Assembly (NCBI GenBank): GCA_903907745.1
Contig: CAIVPF010000063.1
Coordinates: forward strand, 1-64,000
Origin: an uncultured Cytophagaceae bacterium
GTDB taxonomy: Bacteria > Bacteroidota > Bacteroidia > Cytophagales > Spirosomataceae
Reading direction: 5' to 3'
Length of the DNA stretch: 64,000 bases
In this document: positions 20,887 to 31,296 of the stretch, piece by piece
Layout of the letters: each line of letters begins with the position of its first letter
Position numbering within the stretch: position 1 is the first letter of the stretch
Program-made: the position numbers and the translations under genes
Notes under the pieces: model-generated
The model's database searches: none
Told to the model about the DNA's origin: nothing
The model's input: the letters and a program-made list of their open reading frames with translations, nothing else

Positions 20887-21339
20887 ATGCTGCAACTTAT
20901 TTTAATTCGCCATGCGCACGCAGGTCCCTATACCTTGCCGGATGAGGCGCGGGGGGTGTCCGAACGTGGATATCAAGAATTGGAAATCTTAAGGGAATAT
21001 CTGGTTCAAAAGGCTTTTCCTGAGGGTCTTTGGTTGGTTTCTGGGGCAGTTCGGACGAGGGAGACGGCGGCGTATTTGTTGGAAAAAATCCCATCGAAAC
21101 AAGTTCTCTTTGACCAGGATTGGTACCACGCTACGGGACAAGCGTATGTGGAAAAAATTCGTGGACACGAGGATCCTATATTGATCTTAGTGGCACATAA
21201 TCCGAGTATTTCTTTTGTTGCGAGTCATTTTTTAGGAGAAAGCATTCAGATGGATACGGCTTCTTGTGTACATTTGTACTGGCCAAAGGCCTCCTCCTGG
21301 CAAGATGTCATAGGAGGTTCCGCTTGTTTACTGCCTTAG
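20887..21339 (+). CDS. SixA-like histidine phosphatase
   Basis: LILIRHAHAGPY RHG motif; VAHNPSISFVA. Confidence 0.88.
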   Translation: MLQLILIRHAHAGPYTLPDEARGVSERGYQELEILREYLVQKAFPEGLWLVSGAVRTRETAAYLLEKIPSKQVLFDQDWYHATGQAYVEKIRGHEDPILILVAHNPSISFVASHFLGESIQMDTASCVHLYWPKASSWQDVIGGSACLLP

Positions 21340-21349
21340 TTTGATTGCT

Positions 21350-21478
21350 ATGAACAAAAACCGAATGATTTTTCGTTGGATTTTAATCCTTTTTACCTTG
21401 CTGATGGTGCTATTGGCGATCGATATGGCGCGAAATACCACCGCTCCTTGGAACAAGAAAAAGCAGCAGGCGAAATAG
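21350..21478 (+). CDS. Small single-TM protein, 42 aa (not in ORF track)
   Basis: ATG 21350 to TAG 21478: MNKNRMIFRWILILFTLLMVLLAIDMARNTTAPWNKKKQQAK. Confidence 0.7.
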   Translation: MNKNRMIFRWILILFTLLMVLLAIDMARNTTAPWNKKKQQAK

Positions 21479-21513
21479 GGATTAGTTCACATAGCCGAAC
21501 ATTTCCAAATAAT

Positions 21514-22035
21514 TTACAATACTGACTCGATGTGCTTCAAATGGTGAGTACAATGCCAAGCATAAATCCCTAACACCCGGTCTAAGCGATAGGTAATGCC
21601 TCGCTCTGGGTGAAAATAGGTTTTCGACCAATCCGATTCTTCCATTGTTTTCATCAAATACACCCAACGAAGGTGTACGTATTTGACGCCTTCCACTGAC
21701 CATTCAATCGGTGCGCCATCGCCATCAGGCATGTGTGCCCAATCGTTTTCAGAATAGGGTTTAATACTCGGATTTTCCTCGGTTAAAGCCATTTTGAAGC
21801 GTAAATAACTATTCATGTGGCTATCGAACATGTGGTGAACGACTTGTCGGGCGGACCAGCCCCCCGGCCGATAGGCCTTTGCCATATTTTCAGCTGAGGC
21901 ACCTGTGACTAAATCGGCTAATTCTTTTGGGAATTGCTCGATCGTTTCGATCCAAGTGGCACGTAGGGCCGGACTTATTTCATCGGGTGCGGAAAATTTT
22001 CCGATCGGATATTGTAGAGGATTTAATGGTTCCAT
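21514..22035 (-). CDS. DinB/YfiT-like putative metal-dependent hydrolase
   Basis: VVHHMFDSHMN, WHCTHHLKHI histidine motifs. Confidence 0.88.
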   Translation of the reverse strand: MEPLNPLQYPIGKFSAPDEISPALRATWIETIEQFPKELADLVTGASAENMAKAYRPGGWSARQVVHHMFDSHMNSYLRFKMALTEENPSIKPYSENDWAHMPDGDGAPIEWSVEGVKYVHLRWVYLMKTMEESDWSKTYFHPERGITYRLDRVLGIYAWHCTHHLKHIESVL

Positions 22036-23745
22036 TTAAAAGTTGGTATAAAATGCAGTAATATCTTTAGCTGTTTGACGAGTATGTGCGATGAGCGGGT
22101 GAACGCCGCTATGGAGCGCCTCCAACATTTCTTTGGAGGTTTCTTTAGCTAAATGTGCGACATGTAACTCCACTGCGACTTCGCCTTCTTCAACCTCCAT
22201 CGGCGTGCATACATGAAAAGCCACATTGCCTTGTGAGGCCAGGTCAATGAGCCTTGTCTTCGTGTCTTGGAAAGATTTTTCAAATGCCTCCGGCGTATTT
22301 CCAGTGATTTCAAGGACAATCGGCTCTTGGCTTGCTTTCAGGGCTAAGGTTGATTTGATCGCTTGGTCTAATTGGGACAAAAGGCTTCTGAATGCTTGGT
22401 AATTTTTCCCAGCCCGCATGCGTTCTCGGATGGATTGTCGGATGAAATAGGTGATCGAATCTGTGACATTCAGGCCGATTTCCGCGGTTTGTTTGAAAAT
22501 CAAGGAACTTGGCGACATGCCCGGAATTGTGTTTGGGTCATGTAAGACAACTACACCATCTGGCGTTAAAAATCCATCGATTCGCGTGCAAACCCCAAAG
22601 CCTAAGTCGTCAAAGGCCTGTTTTACCTGGGCTTGAATTTGTTGAAGATGTGCCAAACTAGCTTCCATCGGGATACGTTTCCGCGTGGCTTTAGACTTGT
22701 ATTTGGCATTGAAATCAAATACCTCCACGGATTCGTCGATGACAATTTCGGTCGGAGGAAGTGCAACGGAAACACCTTTCGGAGTTTGAATCACCCCGCA
22801 GCTAAATTCTCCACCATGTACAAAAGCTTCTAATAAAATTTCATCCTCTGAGTGGATCGAATGAATACTTGCTTTCGTGACACTTTGTTTAAAGTAGCTT
22901 TGTAAAACGGGTAAAAGGGCGGAAGGATGGTGGTACATTTCCTGTTGGAATAGCACGGGAAAACCGATCCCTTCGTCGAGGTTGGCCATTTTTTGCAACA
23001 AATCGACTTGCTCGGATTCGCTATAGGTCAACCACGTTTCACGATATATTTCACTAATAAAAAGACATTTTTTGATCGCTTGGTCAAAGTCCTCGACGGA
23101 ATCTTTTTTCACAAAGGCGAGGCCGATGGAGGATCCTTGGTGCGGAGCTTTGGCGACAAAAGGTAGCCCGATTTCCTTTTTTATTTGCTCAAAAAGCGTT
23201 TCGCGGCCATATTTTTCATAGTCGTCGCGCTTGAGAACAAAGAAATTTTTCTCGAGGCCGACGCTTTTTTTCAACCACTCGTTTTGTTTCGATTTGTCAA
23301 TCCCAATGGCCGAACCCAAAACGCCTGGGCCAGAATATGGGATACCATACCATTCCATGAGACCTTGAATGCTGCCATCCTCGGCGCCGGGGCCATGCAT
23401 GGCGATGAAGGCGAAATCGATATGTTCTTTGAATTGTTCTGGGCTGATTCGGGTGCCAATTTCTTGGATGATGGAATCATATTCAGAAGGATTTAGGGAA
23501 GCCAAAGATTCGATGTAAACGGAAAAGGGGGCCGTTTGATACGAGGCAGGTGGGAAAAAATCCCGAATGGAATCTTTGAAGATTAAGTCATGTTGGATCA
23601 GGATGAAATTTCCTAGGCTATCCACAAAAATGGGGATAGGGCTAAATAAGGCTTTATTGATATGAGCCATGGCTGTTTTTCCACCGGCGAAACTGATTTC
23701 GCGTTCACGTGCGGGACCGCCAAAAAATATTCCTATGCGCATCAT
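22036..23745 (-). CDS. D-alanine--D-alanine ligase-like ATP-grasp protein with long extra regions (569 aa)
   Basis: GGPAREREISFAGG, GPGAEDGSIQGLMEWYGIPYSGPGVLGSAIGIDK, HDPNTIPGMSPSSL. Confidence 0.85.
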   Translation of the reverse strand: MMRIGIFFGGPAREREISFAGGKTAMAHINKALFSPIPIFVDSLGNFILIQHDLIFKDSIRDFFPPASYQTAPFSVYIESLASLNPSEYDSIIQEIGTRISPEQFKEHIDFAFIAMHGPGAEDGSIQGLMEWYGIPYSGPGVLGSAIGIDKSKQNEWLKKSVGLEKNFFVLKRDDYEKYGRETLFEQIKKEIGLPFVAKAPHQGSSIGLAFVKKDSVEDFDQAIKKCLFISEIYRETWLTYSESEQVDLLQKMANLDEGIGFPVLFQQEMYHHPSALLPVLQSYFKQSVTKASIHSIHSEDEILLEAFVHGGEFSCGVIQTPKGVSVALPPTEIVIDESVEVFDFNAKYKSKATRKRIPMEASLAHLQQIQAQVKQAFDDLGFGVCTRIDGFLTPDGVVVLHDPNTIPGMSPSSLIFKQTAEIGLNVTDSITYFIRQSIRERMRAGKNYQAFRSLLSQLDQAIKSTLALKASQEPIVLEITGNTPEAFEKSFQDTKTRLIDLASQGNVAFHVCTPMEVEEGEVAVELHVAHLAKETSKEMLEALHSGVHPLIAHTRQTAKDITAFYTNF

Positions 23746-23984
23746 ACTTTTATTTCTTCTACTGACAAGATTTCGGGTACTTCTCTCCGAATGGCTTCTT
23801 CCACGCCGGCACGAAAGGTCATGTCAGACATGTTGCAAGATTTACAATTACCCACTAAGGCTAGTCGCAATGTATTTTCTGGGGTAATTTCCACGATTTC
23901 TACGTTTCCGCCATCGGCCACTAAATAGGGACGAATGGAATCAAGTGCGTGTTGAACTTTCGAAAAGAGTGGGTGGTTTTCCAT
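23742..23984 (-). CDS. NifU C-terminal-like (Nfu-type) protein
   Basis: MENHPLFSKVQHALDSIRPYLVADGGNVEIVE...GNCKSCNMSDMT; CxxC motif. Confidence 0.92.
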   Translation of the reverse strand: MENHPLFSKVQHALDSIRPYLVADGGNVEIVEITPENTLRLALVGNCKSCNMSDMTFRAGVEEAIRREVPEILSVEEIKV

Positions 23985-23988
23985 GGAA

Positions 23989-25068
23989 TTAAGCGAGTGA
24001 TTTTGCGTTGGTAATGGCAATTTGTTGGGCTAAATTTTCCGCAATTTGCTTGAAAGCTTCGCCACTTGGACCCGCTTCTGCTGCGATGGGTTTCCCTTCA
24101 TCGCCGGCTTCCCGAATGGCCTGAATGAGTGGAACTTCCCCTAAAAACGGTACTTTATATTTTTCGGCTAAACTTTTTCCGCCATCTTTTCCGAACAAAT
24201 AGTATTTGTTATCGGGCAATTCTGCGGGGGTAAAATAAGCCATATTTTCGACAAGGCCTAATAGTGGCACATTGATTCCGGGCTGATTGAAAAATTGTAA
24301 GCCTTTGGTTGCGTCAGATAAAGCAACTTTCTGAGGAGTTGTCACAATAACCGCACCGGTTAATTTAATTAATTGGACTAAGGTCAAATGAATATCGGAA
24401 GTTCCCGGAGGCAAATCGATGAGTAAATAATCCAAATCCCCCCAATTCGTATCGCCAAAAAACTGGCGCAAAGCTTGCGTCATCATGGGTCCGCGCCAAG
24501 GCACAGGGCTGTCTGAAGGGGCTAAAAAGCCCATGGAGATCATTTTGATGCCATATTGCATGATGGGTTGAATGCGATTTTTGCCATCGATTTCTTCCAC
24601 TAGGGGCTGTAAATCTTCGGCTCCAAACATCACGGGGATGGAAGGACCGGAGATGTCAGCATCCAAAATGCCCACTTTGGCACCTGATTTTTTCAGGGCC
24701 ATGGCGAGGTTCGCTGTGACAGTCGATTTCCCCACGCCGCCTTTGCCGGAGGCGATGGCGATCACATTTTTAACGCCAGGAATCAGTGGTTCTGAACTTC
24801 GTAGGCCGGTGACTTCGGCGGTCATGTTGATGACAATTTTCAAATCCGGATGCACCAACTTATGAATGGCATCCTCGCAATCTTGTCTAATTTTTTCCTT
24901 TAATGGGCAGGCTGGTGTGGTTAGAACTACTGTAAATCGAACTTCTCCTATCCCCAATTCCACATCTTTAATCATCCCGAGGGTGACTAAATCCTTTTTT
25001 AAATCCGGCTCTTGTACCGTACTTAATGCCCCTATGATCAGTTCTTTGCTAATACTTAATTCACCCAT
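23989..25068 (-). CDS. Mrp/ApbC-type Fe-S cluster carrier P-loop ATPase
   Basis: ASGKGGVGKSTVTANLA; DUF59-like N-terminus; LIDLPPGTSDIHLTL. Confidence 0.95.
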   Translation of the reverse strand: MGELSISKELIIGALSTVQEPDLKKDLVTLGMIKDVELGIGEVRFTVVLTTPACPLKEKIRQDCEDAIHKLVHPDLKIVINMTAEVTGLRSSEPLIPGVKNVIAIASGKGGVGKSTVTANLAMALKKSGAKVGILDADISGPSIPVMFGAEDLQPLVEEIDGKNRIQPIMQYGIKMISMGFLAPSDSPVPWRGPMMTQALRQFFGDTNWGDLDYLLIDLPPGTSDIHLTLVQLIKLTGAVIVTTPQKVALSDATKGLQFFNQPGINVPLLGLVENMAYFTPAELPDNKYYLFGKDGGKSLAEKYKVPFLGEVPLIQAIREAGDEGKPIAAEAGPSGEAFKQIAENLAQQIAITNAKSLA

Positions 25069-25114
25069 GTCTTAAATTTCTCCATTCAAACCTCAAATAT
25101 ACGGTTTTTGATGT

Positions 25115-26083
25115 TTATAAGGAACCTTGTTGGGCTTTAATTTTGGCTTGCCATTTTGAAAAATCAATCGCTGGAAATTGACCTTCAATCCGCTTGAATG
25201 CCGAAAGGATGTTTGCTTTGTGTAATTCGATTTTAGTCGGATGTGGCCGATGGTCCAACATACGCGCAAGTCCATGCCAAGCGCTATCTAAGTCATTTAA
25301 TTCTGTCGAGAAAAATGTCTCTTTGGTTTTTTGATACATATAATCTTGCGCGAGTTTATTGGGGTGTATCATATCGCTTTCATAAAAACGATAGTCCCGC
25401 AATTCGTCCAGCATGATTTCGTAGGCCGGGAAATACTGAACATGTTCGTGTTTTTTACAAAGAGCATCCGCCAAGACACGCAACAAGGATTTCGAAACCG
25501 CATTTTCGGGCATGCCTTCTTTCGTATGGCGAACCGGTGACACGGTGAGAATCACCTTTAGACTCGGAATTAGTGTATTTAATTTTTCCAAAGCCCCTTC
25601 CATCGCGGCACCCATCTCCTCTAGACTTGCCAGCGATTTGCTGAAGCGACTATTTGCTTGCTTATGACAATTGCCAATGGCTTTATTTAGATGATTGTCG
25701 AAATACCGAAACGAAGTCCCAAAAGTTAGGATAAGCCAATCAGCTTTTTGAAGAAATTCTTTGGTAGTGGACTGAATTTCTTGAATTTCTTGGCAAAGTG
25801 AATCTGCTGAGCTTTGTGTGAATCGAGAAGAAAAATCGGGGTGATTAAAAAAGCCTTGGAATTCGTAGCATTCCTTTGGATTTGGGGGAATGAAATCGAG
25901 GATTCGGGCAAGGGTGATGGGATGGAAAATGGTGCCTAAGGGTTGGTTTTTCACTTCCAAGGGGAGGTTTTCCAGGCGTGTCCCCATGTTTTCAGCAAAA
26001 CAGGAGCCCATGCTGATCACCCGACTATGGCTTGTGATTTTGTCGGGTGATGCAGGAATGGGGAATGAGGTTTGTAGGAGCAT
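25115..26083 (-). CDS. GSCFA domain protein
   Basis: SMGSCFAENMG, FGTSFRYFD, SPVRHTKEG. Confidence 0.9.
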   Translation of the reverse strand: MLLQTSFPIPASPDKITSHSRVISMGSCFAENMGTRLENLPLEVKNQPLGTIFHPITLARILDFIPPNPKECYEFQGFFNHPDFSSRFTQSSADSLCQEIQEIQSTTKEFLQKADWLILTFGTSFRYFDNHLNKAIGNCHKQANSRFSKSLASLEEMGAAMEGALEKLNTLIPSLKVILTVSPVRHTKEGMPENAVSKSLLRVLADALCKKHEHVQYFPAYEIMLDELRDYRFYESDMIHPNKLAQDYMYQKTKETFFSTELNDLDSAWHGLARMLDHRPHPTKIELHKANILSAFKRIEGQFPAIDFSKWQAKIKAQQGSL

Positions 26084-26085
26084 GT

Positions 26086-27840
26086 TTATAGGTTAGCTGC
26101 CCAACGATCCATTTTTTGTTCTAGAATATCCAAGGACATATTTCCGTCTTTTAGTAGTTCGTCGTGGTAATCGGAAAGTTTGAATTTAGCACCGAGTTGT
26201 TTTGAAAGGCGTTCTCTAATTTCACGGATTTTCAGCGCGCCGATTTTATAGCTCAATGCTTGTGCTGGAATGGCCATGTATCGTTCGATTTCGGCGGTGG
26301 CCCCTTGTTCGCTGATGGGTTCGTTGGCCATCATGTAGGCGATAGCCTCTTCGCGGCTCATGTTTTTGGAATGCATGCCAGCGTCAACGACTAAACGAAT
26401 AGCTCGGTGAATTTCATCGCCCAAAGCGCCCATGTATTGATAGGGATCTGTATAGAGGCCTAATTCTTTGCCTAAACTTTCGGTATAGAGGGCCCAGCCT
26501 TCTGCATAGGCGGAATTTCCACCGAATCGACGGAATTTAGGTAGGCTTTTGTTTTCTTGTTGGATGCTAATTTGGTAATGATGGCCCGGAATGGCTTCGT
26601 GTAGGAAAAGACTTTCCATGCCGCTGGTGACATTGAATTTTGTGGCATCCAAAATGGGCACATAAAAAATGCCGGGCCGATTACTTTCTTCGGAACCTTG
26701 GAAATATTCAGCGGAAGCGGAGGCGGCGCGGAAGGCTTCGGTTTGACGAATTTCAAAAGGGGTTCTTGGAACCTTGCCAAACATTTTTTTCAAGGAGGGC
26801 TCCATTTTCTTGTGAATGGTGTGGAATGCGGCGAGTACTTCGGCTGGCGTTTTGTACGGATAAAACGATGGATCCGTTTTCATATGTTCGAAAAATGCGG
26901 GCAGGTCGCCTTTGAAACCTACTTTATTTTTCGTGTTTTCCATTTCGGTGCGGATTCGTTTTACTTCGGCCAAACCGGTTTCGTAGATTTCTTGAGCCGG
27001 TTTCCGGGTGGTGGTCATGGCTTCGATGAGGTATTCGTAATAGGCTGCGCCGTTCGGAATGGCGCCGATGCCTGAGCTTTTTCGGCCTTTTAGCAGGTAT
27101 TCATTTTTTATGAACGTGGACAGACGAGCGTAGGCAGGAAGGATTTCTTCTTGGATTTTTTTTGTGTATTCGGCGGTGAATTGGGCTTTATCGCTTGCTG
27201 AGAAGTCTTTTGGGAATTGCTTCAAAGGGCCATAAAAGGTGCTTTCTTTGATGTCTTTGACTTGGAAAGCGTCTAATTGTGGAATGATTTTTTGAATCAA
27301 GGCGCTCGGTAGGACGTAATTGGCGGCGATGCCTTTTCGGAAATAGACGATGGAGCTGTCTAGGTATTGTGCGCCGATGGTCATTCGTTTGGCCCAATTT
27401 TCATAATCTTTTTTGGTCGCAAAAGGCTGGATGACAGAACCGCTGCCTAATTGCGCAAAGGTTAAATGGAATCCATAAAATTGGTTCAAAGGAATTAGGT
27501 TATCGGGAAAGCTGAGGCCTTTTTGGCTTAATTCGAGATCGCGTTTTAGGATGTCGTAGGAAATCTGATCGTTCTCGTCGAGGTTGTCACGCGATATGGA
27601 TTCTAGGGATTTTTGGGTGTTATCGAGGAGGGATTTGATTTTAACTCGGTGGCCGTCGGTGAAATCGATGCTGAGTTGATCATTAAATCGGTTGTCGCCG
27701 TTCGAGGTGGCTGACACGGGATTTAATTTGAGTTGTTCCTCGTAATAGGTATCGATGACTTTGGCCAAATCGGCCTTTTGATCTTTTTTTTGGCATCCCA
27801 TGGAAAGGAGGATGCTGGCAATGAAGAGTATTTTTTTCAT
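26086..27840 (-). CDS. DUF885 family lipoprotein (putative metallopeptidase)
   Basis: MKKILFIASILLSMGCQ lipobox; ESLFLHEAIPGHHYQ; internal start of ORF 26086..27885. Confidence 0.9.
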   Translation of the reverse strand: MKKILFIASILLSMGCQKKDQKADLAKVIDTYYEEQLKLNPVSATSNGDNRFNDQLSIDFTDGHRVKIKSLLDNTQKSLESISRDNLDENDQISYDILKRDLELSQKGLSFPDNLIPLNQFYGFHLTFAQLGSGSVIQPFATKKDYENWAKRMTIGAQYLDSSIVYFRKGIAANYVLPSALIQKIIPQLDAFQVKDIKESTFYGPLKQFPKDFSASDKAQFTAEYTKKIQEEILPAYARLSTFIKNEYLLKGRKSSGIGAIPNGAAYYEYLIEAMTTTRKPAQEIYETGLAEVKRIRTEMENTKNKVGFKGDLPAFFEHMKTDPSFYPYKTPAEVLAAFHTIHKKMEPSLKKMFGKVPRTPFEIRQTEAFRAASASAEYFQGSEESNRPGIFYVPILDATKFNVTSGMESLFLHEAIPGHHYQISIQQENKSLPKFRRFGGNSAYAEGWALYTESLGKELGLYTDPYQYMGALGDEIHRAIRLVVDAGMHSKNMSREEAIAYMMANEPISEQGATAEIERYMAIPAQALSYKIGALKIREIRERLSKQLGAKFKLSDYHDELLKDGNMSLDILEQKMDRWAANL

Positions 27841-27961
27841 GTTGATGTTTGTTTGCTGGCAATTTACATTTTTTTGTAGAGACACAAAAATTGTGTCTGA
27901 ATGGTATTTTTTCTATTTTTAAGCAGCATTTACAGGGTGCCTACCTAAGAAAAATAAATAT

Positions 27962-30610
27962 ATGTCAGAAATTGGAGCTGAGCGTGCGCGATTAAAACTA
28001 CGAAACGACAATAAGGGTTGGAAAAAGTGGGGTCCTTATCTGACTGAGCGTCAATGGGGTACGGTTCGTGAGGATTATTCTTCGCATGGAAATGCTTGGG
28101 GATCGACGACGCATGACATGGCGCGTTCCAAGGCTTATCGGTGGGGGGAGGAAGGAATCGGGGGGATTTCGGATAATAAGCAGCATATATGCTTTGCTTT
28201 TTCATTTTGGAATCATCGGGATCATATTTTAAAAGAGCGATTTTTTGGATTGACGGGGGCGGAATCGAATCATGGCGAGGACGTGAAGGAATTGTATTAT
28301 TATTTGGATTCTACGCCAACGCATTCCTATCAAAAAATGCTTTATAAGTATCCGCATGCGACTTTTCCGTATGAAAAATTGATTGAGGAGAGTCGGAAGC
28401 GGTCGCGTTTAGAGCCTGAATATGAATTGTTGGACACAGGGGTTTTTGATCGGGATGAGTATTTTGATATCACGATGGAATATGCCAAAGGGGATGAGCA
28501 GGATATTTTGATTCAGGTGACGGTGGAGAATCGCGGGAAAGTCGCGGCGCCGATCACGGTATTGCCTACGATTTGGTACCGAAATACGTGGTGTTGGGGT
28601 TATGAGAATTATAAATACAAGCCCTTATTGACGGGTGTGGGACATTCTTTTATTGAGGTAGATCATCGGTCGGTGGGGCGATTTAAATTATATGCGGAGG
28701 ATGCGGATGAGTTTTTGTTTTGTGACAATGAAACGAATTTTGAGCGTTTGCATCAATCGCCGAATTTATCTCATTTTACCAAAGATGGGATAAATGACTA
28801 TGTGGTCAATAAAAACAAGCATGCTGTAAATCCGAATCATATAGGGACGAAAGCGGCGGCCAAATATACGGCTAAGATTCCGCCGGGAGGGAAAAAGGTG
28901 TTTCGTTTGCGTTTGGTGGATCATACGATTAGTCAGCCATTTGTGGATTTTGATGAGGTGTTTGCTTTGCGTCTTCGGGAGGCGGATGGATTTTATGCGG
29001 AAATGCAGGAGGGGATTGAGGATCCGGGATTATTGTCTTTGCAGCGGCAATCGTATGCGGGGATGTTGTGGACGAAGCAGTGGTATTATTACAATGTTTT
29101 TGAGTGGATTAAAGGGGATCCGGCGATGCCCAGGCCGGATGCGAATCGGAAGTTTGGGCGGAATAGTACGTGGCGACATATGTATTCGGCGAATATTTTG
29201 TCGATGCCGGATAAGTGGGAATATCCTTGGTTTGCGGCTTGGGATTTGGCGTTTCATACCTTGCCTTTGGCGCGTTTGGATCCTGATTTTGCGAAGCGTC
29301 AATTGGCCGTTATTCTTCGGGAATATTACATGCACCCGAATGGGCAGATTCCGGCCTATGAGTGGTCATTTTCGGATGTGAATCCGCCGGTGCATGCGTG
29401 GGCGACGTGGAAGGTGTATGAGATAGATAAGCAGATGAATGGGGGAAAGGGTGATGTGATGTTTTTGGAGCGGATATTTCATAAGTTGTTGCTGAACTTT
29501 ACGTGGTGGGTGAATTTAAAGGATGAGGGTGGGAATAATATTTTTGGTGGAGGATTTTTGGGGATGGATAATATTGGGGTGTTTGATCGGTCGGCGACAT
29601 TGCCTACGGGCGGACATTTGGAGCAGGCGGATGGAACGGGGTGGATGGCGATGTATTCCTTGAATATGTTGCGGATTGCTTGTGAGATTGCGATTGAGAA
29701 TCCGGTTTATCAGGATATGGCGTCGAAGTTTTTTGAGCATTTCTTGCACATAGCTGGGGCGATGCAGTCGATTGGGGGGGAGAAGTTGAATTTATGGGAT
29801 GAGGATGATCAGTTTTATTATGACATGTTGCATAAGGAGGATGGGAGTGCGATGTTGTTGAAGGTGCGGTCGATGGTGGGTTTGATACCTTTGTTTGCGG
29901 TGGAGGTGTTGACGACGGATATGTTGGACAAATTGCCGGCTTTTAAGCGTCGGGTGGAGTGGGTATTGAGTAATCGGCCGGATTTGGCGAATTTGGTGTC
30001 GCGGTGGTATGAACCGGGGAAGGGGGAGAGTCGATTGTTGTCGATTTTGCGGGGACATCGGATGAAGATGATATTGAAGCGGATGTTTGATGAGCGGGAG
30101 TTTTTGTCGGATTATGGGATTCGGTCTTTGTCGAAATACCACAAGGAGAATCCGTACAAATTTGCGTTTGATGGGGGTTCGGTGCAGGTGGATTATACAC
30201 CGGCGGAGTCGACGGGGGATATGTTTGGGGGGAATTCGAATTGGCGTGGGCCGATTTGGTTTCCGATGAATTATTTGATTTTGGATAGTTTATCGAAGTT
30301 TTCGGATTATTATGGAACGGATTATGAGGTGGAATTTCCGACGAATTCGGGTCAAATGATGAACATCAAAGATGCGGCGGCGGGGGTATCGAGGCGATTA
30401 TTGGCCATGTTTTTACCTGACAAACACGGTAAAATTCCGATGTATGGGGAATATGACAAGATGCAAACGGACCCGAAATTCAAGGAACATCATTTGTTTT
30501 TCGAGTATTTTGATGGGGATACGGGCAAGGGGTTGGGGGCGAATCATCAGACGGGGTGGACAGGTTTGATTTCGGAGATTATTCGTCAATTGTATGGGAA
30601 ACAGGGGTGA
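27962..30610 (+). CDS. MGH1-like/GH63-type glucosidase
   Basis: 882 aa; WGTVREDYSSHGNAW, WRGPIWFPMNYL. Confidence 0.88.
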   Translation: MSEIGAERARLKLRNDNKGWKKWGPYLTERQWGTVREDYSSHGNAWGSTTHDMARSKAYRWGEEGIGGISDNKQHICFAFSFWNHRDHILKERFFGLTGAESNHGEDVKELYYYLDSTPTHSYQKMLYKYPHATFPYEKLIEESRKRSRLEPEYELLDTGVFDRDEYFDITMEYAKGDEQDILIQVTVENRGKVAAPITVLPTIWYRNTWCWGYENYKYKPLLTGVGHSFIEVDHRSVGRFKLYAEDADEFLFCDNETNFERLHQSPNLSHFTKDGINDYVVNKNKHAVNPNHIGTKAAAKYTAKIPPGGKKVFRLRLVDHTISQPFVDFDEVFALRLREADGFYAEMQEGIEDPGLLSLQRQSYAGMLWTKQWYYYNVFEWIKGDPAMPRPDANRKFGRNSTWRHMYSANILSMPDKWEYPWFAAWDLAFHTLPLARLDPDFAKRQLAVILREYYMHPNGQIPAYEWSFSDVNPPVHAWATWKVYEIDKQMNGGKGDVMFLERIFHKLLLNFTWWVNLKDEGGNNIFGGGFLGMDNIGVFDRSATLPTGGHLEQADGTGWMAMYSLNMLRIACEIAIENPVYQDMASKFFEHFLHIAGAMQSIGGEKLNLWDEDDQFYYDMLHKEDGSAMLLKVRSMVGLIPLFAVEVLTTDMLDKLPAFKRRVEWVLSNRPDLANLVSRWYEPGKGESRLLSILRGHRMKMILKRMFDEREFLSDYGIRSLSKYHKENPYKFAFDGGSVQVDYTPAESTGDMFGGNSNWRGPIWFPMNYLILDSLSKFSDYYGTDYEVEFPTNSGQMMNIKDAAAGVSRRLLAMFLPDKHGKIPMYGEYDKMQTDPKFKEHHLFFEYFDGDTGKGLGANHQTGWTGLISEIIRQLYGKQG

Positions 30611-30677
30611 TTTAGGGCTAAAGGAGTAGGGGTAATTTGATAAGAAATTTTATTTAGGTGAAAATTAAAAGGAAAAA

Positions 30678-31139
30678 ATGACAGCAGATCAAAATTTTGA
30701 GGCGTTGGGTTTGGTTTTACCGCCAGCGCCGAAGCCATTAGGGGTTTATAAGCCGGGATTACAGGTGGATCATTTTTATTATGTTTCGGGCCATGGGCCG
30801 GTGCAGGTGGATGGTTCATTGATTATTGGTCGGGTCGGGGAAGATATGGATATGGAGGCTGGGAAAATGGCGGCGCAGCAGGTGGGATTGACGATTTTGG
30901 CTACTTTAATGGCGCAATTGGGGTCTTTAAATAAGATCAAACGCGTGGTGAAGGTATTGGGGATGGTGAATTGTACCGCGGATTTCGGTCGGCATCCTTA
31001 TGTGATCAATGGATGTTCGGAATTATTCGCTAAAGTTTGGGGTGAGGAGCATGGCATTGGGGTTCGCAGTGCGGTGGGGATGGGTACTTTGCCTGATAAC
31101 ATTCCGGTGGAAATCGAGGTGATGTTTGAGCTTGCGTAG
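30678..31139 (+). CDS. RidA/YjgF-like protein
   Basis: 153 aa; YYVSGHGPVQ, ...GVRSAVGMGTLPDNIPVEIEVMFELA. Confidence 0.88.
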   Translation: MTADQNFEALGLVLPPAPKPLGVYKPGLQVDHFYYVSGHGPVQVDGSLIIGRVGEDMDMEAGKMAAQQVGLTILATLMAQLGSLNKIKRVVKVLGMVNCTADFGRHPYVINGCSELFAKVWGEEHGIGVRSAVGMGTLPDNIPVEIEVMFELA

Positions 31140-31142
31140 CCC

Positions 31143-31177
31143 TACCTTTGTCAATCCTTGCCGGTTTGACAAAGGTA
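31143..31177 (-). repeat. 35-bp hairpin element, copy A
   Basis: TACCTTTGTCAA-TCCTTGCCGGT-TTGACAAAGGTA; 12-bp perfect arms; loop is the reverse complement of copies B, C and D. Confidence 0.95.
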
Positions 31178-31234
31178 AGTTGGGAAAATAGGTTTGTCAA
31201 ATCACTAAGTTGATAATTTCATCCTCGCCTTTCC

Positions 31235-31269
31235 TAGCTTTGTCAAACCGGCAAGGATTGACAAAGCTA
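31235..31269 (+). repeat. 35-bp hairpin element, copy B
   Basis: TAGCTTTGTCAA-ACCGGCAAGGA-TTGACAAAGCTA; 12-bp perfect arms. Confidence 0.95.
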
Positions 31270-31296
31270 AGTCGTGGGGACCACATAGTCAAACCA

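Noticed and set aside
28941-30269. Antisense and alternative-frame ORFs in the glucosidase gene (e.g. 28941..29381, 29792..30142)
   Set aside because: Arg/Cys- or Arg/His-rich shadow translations within a strong 882-aa coding frame.
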